Under the pieces are notes generated by a model. The model worked only from the letters and a program-made list of their open reading frames with translations, did no database searches and was not told the DNA's origin. Shown piece after piece: positions 31,804-36,499 of a stretch of 36,499 bases of DNA; positions within the stretch are counted from its first letter, which is position 1; every line of letters starts with the position of its first letter. The translations under genes were made by a program, and so were the position numbers. The DNA is taken from positions 32,082-68,580 of the forward strand of contig NZ_JH806634.1 in the NCBI RefSeq assembly GCF_000295095.1, read 5' to 3'. The DNA is from Actinomyces timonensis DSM 23838. GTDB lineage: Bacteria; Actinomycetota; Actinomycetes; Actinomycetales; Actinomycetaceae.

Positions 31804-34056
31804 ATGTTCCGCAGCATCGGCCGCACTGTCACCCGTCACCCCCTCGCCGTCGTCATCGCATGGGCGCTCATCGCCGTCGTCGCCATGAGCGCGATCCTCC
31901 AGGGATGGGGGAAGGGCGGGCTCTTCGATCGCCTCTCCACCGGCGACGTCGCCACTCCGCACACGGAGTCCTCCCTCGTCGCCGACCTCACCGGCCCCAG
32001 CGCCGATGAGGGGGAGCGGATCAGCATCGTCGTGCGCGGCGTCGACATGAGCGCCAACCCCGCCGCCCTGGCCAGCGCCGTCGCCGCCGCCCGGCCCCAG
32101 CTGGAGGGCGTCGACGGCGTCGCCTCCGTCACCGATGCCTTCTCCGTGGCCGATCCCCGCTCGCCAGAGGCCAAGGCGATGCTCTCCGCCCGCGGGGACG
32201 GCTTCGCCGAGGTGGTCACCCTCGCCCCAGGCCTGTCCGACACCGACGTCGACGCCGCCACCCAGCGCGTCACGGACGCCGCGGGCGGTCCCTACCTCGA
32301 GGCCCTGCGCGCCGCCGCGCCGGAGGCAGCGGTCGACGCGGTCTCGGCAGAACTCATCGGCGACTCCATCGGCGAGGTCGTCCGAAACGACCTCGCCTCC
32401 GGGGAATCCGTGAGCCTGCCCATCGCCCTCGTGCTCCTCGTCCTCGTCTTCGGGGGCCTGCTCGCCGCAGGACTGCCGCTGGCGGGCGCGATCGTCGCGA
32501 TCATCACCGGCATGGGGGTGCTGTGGGGAATGACCTTCGCGCTCGAGGTCCACTCCTTCATCCTCAACGTCATCTCGCTGATCGGCCTGTCCCTCTCCAT
32601 CGACTACGGGCTGCTCGTCGTCAGCCGATACCGCGAGGAGGTCGCGATCGCCATCGCGGCGCGCGAGTACGAGGACGGGGACTACATCGGCATGCCCACC
32701 GGTGAGGACATGCGCTCCCTCGTGCGCGACTGCGTCACGCGCACCGTGGCGACGGCGGGGCGCACCGTCTCCTTCTCCGCCCTGACCATCGCCTGCTCGA
32801 TCGCCGGGCTGCTCGTCATGCGCTCGCCCATGCTGCGCACCATCGCCGGAGGGGCCGTCGCCGTCGCCCTGCTCGCCGTCGCCTGCGCGATCACGCTCGT
32901 GCCCGCGATCATCACGCTCCTGGGCGGCCACCTCGTGCGCCCCAGCCTGCTCTCCCGGGTCCCCGGCGCGCGCCGGGCCCTGGCCGCCGTCGGCGACGCC
33001 TCGGCCGACCACGGCTTCTTCTCCCGCCTGTCCCACCGCGTCGTCGCCCACCCCTGGCTCGTCATCCTGGCCATCGTCGCGATTCTCGCCGCCATGGCGG
33101 CGCCCATCGGCTCGATGCGCATGCGCACCAACGTCGCCGAGTACATCCCGCAGGGTTCCTCGGTGAGAACCGCCTACGACACCCTCCAGGCCGACTACCC
33201 CGCTCTGGCCACGCCGACGATCTCCGTCGTCGCTCGCACGGACGCGGAGGGGGTCGCCCCGCTCGTCAACGGCATCGCGCAGATGGAGGACGTCTCGAGC
33301 GCGCGCGCCTCAGCCCTCGAGGGGCACGACGACATGGTCCTCATCCGGGTCCTCATGGATGTCGAGGACCCTGTCGGGCCGCGGGTGACCGACGCCGTCG
33401 AGCAGATCCGCGCCACGCCCGTCGGCTATGAGCGGTGGGTCGGCGGGACGGCCGCCAGGCAGATCGACTTCATCGACTCGATGGCGGAGCGCGCCCCCTG
33501 GGCCATCGCGATCGTCGTCCTCGCGGTCTTCGTCCTCCTGCTGGGCATGACCGGCTCCCTCGTGGTGCCCCTCAAAGCCCTCATCATCAACACCTTCTCC
33601 CTCATCGCCTCCTTGGGCGCGACGTCATGGCTCTTCGAGCACGGCTACCTCGGCCTCCCAAAGACGCCGGGCATGCAGACCTTCATCGTCGCCTGCCTCG
33701 TCGCCTTCGGGTTCGGTCTCGCCATGGACTACGAGGTCTTCCTCCTGGCACGCATCTGCGAGTACTGGGAGGCCGGTCATGACAACGACGACGCCGTCGC
33801 CCGCGGGCTGCAGCGCTCGGGGCGCATCATCACCTCAGCGGCCGCGATCATCATCGCGGTGTTCCTCGGCTTCGTCTCAGGGGACATGATCTCCATCAAG
33901 GAGATCGGGGTGGGCCTGGCGATCATGGTCGCCGCCGACGCCACCCTCGTGCGCCTGCTGCTCGTGCCCGCCACGATGACCGTGCTCGGCCGCTGGAACT
34001 GGTGGGCCCCCGCGCCCGTGCGACGGGTCTATGAGAGGCTCCGCCAGCGCGCCTGA
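31804..34056 (+). CDS. MMPL/RND superfamily transporter
   Basis: 750 residues, with an AAGGAG site before ATG 31804. Two homologous halves, each an N-terminal helix, a large external domain and five helices: helix 1 at residues ~12-35 (PLAVVIAWALIAVVAMSAIL), helices ~200-390, helix ~420-440 (PWLVILAIVAILAAMAAPIG), helices ~560-735. The Asp-Tyr pairs that mark MMPL proton relays are present in both halves: SIDYGLLVVSRYREE and AMDYEVFLLARICEYWEA. The family exports lipids, glycolipids or drugs using the proton gradient. It has its own promoter and operator-like site, so it may be induced. It sits between mfd and the SurA-like gene, where mazG is common in relatives. Substrate unknown. Confidence 0.93.
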   Translation: MFRSIGRTVTRHPLAVVIAWALIAVVAMSAILQGWGKGGLFDRLSTGDVATPHTESSLVADLTGPSADEGERISIVVRGVDMSANPAALASAVAAARPQLEGVDGVASVTDAFSVADPRSPEAKAMLSARGDGFAEVVTLAPGLSDTDVDAATQRVTDAAGGPYLEALRAAAPEAAVDAVSAELIGDSIGEVVRNDLASGESVSLPIALVLLVLVFGGLLAAGLPLAGAIVAIITGMGVLWGMTFALEVHSFILNVISLIGLSLSIDYGLLVVSRYREEVAIAIAAREYEDGDYIGMPTGEDMRSLVRDCVTRTVATAGRTVSFSALTIACSIAGLLVMRSPMLRTIAGGAVAVALLAVACAITLVPAIITLLGGHLVRPSLLSRVPGARRALAAVGDASADHGFFSRLSHRVVAHPWLVILAIVAILAAMAAPIGSMRMRTNVAEYIPQGSSVRTAYDTLQADYPALATPTISVVARTDAEGVAPLVNGIAQMEDVSSARASALEGHDDMVLIRVLMDVEDPVGPRVTDAVEQIRATPVGYERWVGGTAARQIDFIDSMAERAPWAIAIVVLAVFVLLLGMTGSLVVPLKALIINTFSLIASLGATSWLFEHGYLGLPKTPGMQTFIVACLVAFGFGLAMDYEVFLLARICEYWEAGHDNDDAVARGLQRSGRIITSAAAIIIAVFLGFVSGDMISIKEIGVGLAIMVAADATLVRLLLVPATMTVLGRWNWWAPAPVRRVYERLRQRA

Positions 34057-34068
34057 GCCGGGCGGGGA

Positions 34069-34074
34069 TACGAT
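34069..34074 (+). promoter_or_regulatory. Candidate -10 box of the SurA-like lipoprotein gene
   Basis: TACGAT at 34069-34074 should start transcription near 34081. A GTG lies exactly there, but the better start is GTG 34111, with its own ribosome site. No clear -35. Confidence 0.4.
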
Positions 34075-34110
34075 GGCTTGGTGACTCGCCGTGAGAACAG
34101 GAGAAGCACC

Positions 34111-34701
34111 GTGACCACGCCCTGGACCGCCATCCGCGCGCCCCGACTGCTCGCCGCCACCGCCGCCCTCCTGCTCGGCGCCTCCGCCCTGGGTGCCTGC
34201 TCGGCCCAGCCCGGCGTCGCCGCCACCGCCTCCTACACCGGGCTCGACGGCGCCAGGCACTCGACGACGATCGCGGAGAAGGAGCTGCAGAGCGCCGCTG
34301 ACGAGCTCGCGCCGTTGAACATGACCACCTCCAGCGTCCTCGAACTCCTCGTCTCCGCCGGCCCCTTCGAGGAGGCCTGCGCGGCCCACGGTCTCAGCGT
34401 GGGTGATGAGGAGGTCGACCGCATGCTGGATGACCAGGTGGGGAAGTCTGAGCACTCCGAGGCGGCGCGGCAGGCGATGCGCACCAAGTACCTCTTGGAC
34501 GTCGTCAATAACTCCGCCCAGGGCGGCGGCGGTGCCACCCCGGCCGCGCAGGTGCAGGCCGAGTACGAGTCGATCATGGGCACTGCGGATGTCAAGGCCT
34601 CACCCCGTTATGACGACAAGGAGACCCGGACCTGGCTCGTCCTCCCGGCCTCCGCTGCCTCGCAGATGGGCACCGCCGGGCAGCGGCCCGCCATGCGCTG
34701 A
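34111..34701 (+). CDS. SurA N-terminal domain-like lipoprotein
   Basis: 196 residues from GTG 34111, chosen for its AGGAGA site six bases upstream. An in-frame GTG at 34081 could also be used from a leaderless transcript and would add ten mostly basic residues to the signal peptide. Lipobox ALGAC (Cys ~30). The body has helical segments TTSSVLELLVSAGPFEEACA, AHGLSVGDEEVDRMLDDQV and SEAARQAMRTKYLLDVVNNS. This pattern, with two short conserved helices and a V-x-D-x-x-V/I-D core, is that of SurA-N-like chaperone domains found in Gram-positive lipoproteins; no parvulin domain follows. A lipoprotein-type gene upstream of eno is usual in actinobacteria (the mycobacterial lpqU region). Role probably in folding or handling of exported proteins; inferred. 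Confidence 0.8.
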   Translation: MTTPWTAIRAPRLLAATAALLLGASALGACSAQPGVAATASYTGLDGARHSTTIAEKELQSAADELAPLNMTTSSVLELLVSAGPFEEACAAHGLSVGDEEVDRMLDDQVGKSEHSEAARQAMRTKYLLDVVNNSAQGGGGATPAAQVQAEYESIMGTADVKASPRYDDKETRTWLVLPASAASQMGTAGQRPAMR

Positions 34702-34702
34702 C

Positions 34703-34732
34703 GCCGCGCCGCCCCTGCCGGGGCCTGGCGGC
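34703..34732 (+). terminator. Imperfect hairpin after the SurA-like gene
   Basis: Stem GCCGC (34703-34707)/GCGGC (34728-34732) with an inner GCCCC-TGCC-GGGGC hairpin and mismatches between. The gap to eno (34702-34908) also holds a TAGGCT -10 candidate at 34851. Confidence 0.4.
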
Positions 34733-34815
34733 TCCTCACAGCCCCGGGCAGCACCGCTGGGCGGCCCGGAGGCTGGCTCCAGCATTCTCGCCCGGCGTGA
34801 ACGCCACGAATCTGA

Positions 34816-36195
<1,380 letters not shown>

Positions 36196-36249
36196 TCCCA
36201 GGGCCGGGCACCGCGCCCGCCCCCGGATCAGGGCGATCTGAAGCCCTCC

Positions 36250-36287
36250 GCCTCGGGCGGACCAGCGGTCGCTGGTCCGCCCGAGGC
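36250..36287 (+). terminator. Strong hairpin terminator of eno
   Basis: A perfect 18-base stem, 36250-36267 with 36270-36287 (left arm starts GCCTCGGGCGG), two bases at the tip, followed by CGTTCCTCTCC, a mildly T-rich run. It begins 55 bases after the eno stop. Confidence 0.9.
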
Positions 36288-36387
36288 CGTTCCTCTCCAC
36301 GTTGGTCGTTCCCAGCCCATTCGACGCCGCCACATCCATCCGCGATCCCCCTCACCCATGGTCCGTACCACTTCCGGGTGCGCCTGC

Positions 36388-36416
36388 TTGGAGGGGGCCC
36401 GTCCCTGCGGCAGGAT
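36388..36416 (+). promoter_or_regulatory. Promoter placing the downstream gene's ATG at the transcript start
   Basis: TTGGAG (36388-36393), exactly 17 bases, then CAGGAT (36411-36416), then six bases before ATG 36423. The spacing from -10 to start codon equals that at mfd, suggesting a leaderless mRNA. Confidence 0.45.
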
Positions 36417-36422
36417 CGCCCC

Positions 36423-36499
36423 ATGAGCCCGCGCCGCCCGACCCCCGCCCGACACAGGGCCCGCTCCGAGGCGCGCCCCGCCCCGCGCGCGACCGCCCG
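36423..36499 (+). CDS. Start of a probable FtsB/DivIC septum-formation protein (partial)
   Basis: Only 25 codons are visible (MSPRRPTPARHRARSEARP and on): Arg/Pro/Ala-rich and basic, like the cytosolic N-terminus of actinobacterial FtsB/DivIC proteins. The call rests mainly on position, since ftsB/divIC directly follows eno in many actinobacteria. The transmembrane and coiled-coil parts that would prove it lie beyond the window. Confidence 0.45.
   Translation, partial: MSPRRPTPARHRARSEARPAPRATA

Noticed and set aside
34081-34110. GTG 34081 as start of the SurA-like lipoprotein
   Set aside because: Possible as a leaderless start, but GTG 34111 has a well-placed AGGAGA site and gives a normal signal peptide; kept only as an alternative.

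Overview
The window is very GC-rich, and its codons mostly end in C or G. Candidate -10 boxes are of the TANNNT type (TAGACT, TAGCCT, TAGAGT, TACACT) and several starts are GTG. It carries a sortase-anchored adhesin with an LARTG motif, SdrB-like and DUF5979-like domains, and an mfd...eno neighbourhood. Together these point to a high-GC Gram-positive actinobacterium, most likely Actinomyces or a close relative such as Schaalia. That placement is inferred from gene content, not from a marker gene.

Layout. Positions 1-17040 hold surface-glycopolymer genes in short divergent and convergent units. First comes a leftward unit with a WbaP-type sugar-phosphate transferase, a TagD-like nucleotidyltransferase and an RDD membrane protein. 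It is divergent from a Wzx-like flippase and a CDP-alcohol phosphotransferase. A leftward unit follows with a small lipoprotein, a DUF1972 rhamnosyltransferase-like enzyme and a GT4 enzyme. Next are a rightward secreted beta-propeller protein and its lipoprotein partner, a leftward GT2, two tandem homologous rightward GT2s, then a leftward acyltransferase-3 and Wzz-like chain-length protein. Positions 17264-19506 are housekeeping: tRNA-Gln, a GlmU-like uridylyltransferase lacking its acetyltransferase half, and prs. Positions 19507-27864 return to the surface: an adhesin whose signal peptide is out of frame by one base, a second larger beta-propeller/LamG/PKD protein with a second lipoprotein partner, and an O-antigen ligase/polymerase-like membrane protein. 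Positions 27936-36499 are a housekeeping block: mfd, an MMPL exporter, a SurA-N-like lipoprotein, eno, and the start of a probable ftsB/divIC.

How the genes may work together. WbaP starts a sugar-phosphate on undecaprenyl phosphate, the four or five glycosyltransferases extend it, and the flippase exports it. The Wzy/ligase-like protein and Wzz polymerise or attach it, and the acyltransferase decorates it. The nucleotidyltransferase and CDP-alcohol transferase suggest a CDP-activated alcohol is also used. The most unusual element is the duplicated pair of a secreted beta-propeller protein followed by a lipoprotein with a C-terminal beta-domain, both embedded in the glycan locus. The propellers share a Cys-His-Gly-Asp ... 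His-x-His-x-Cys motif. I propose they form a surface complex that binds or organises the exported polymer. This is inference, not an established function.
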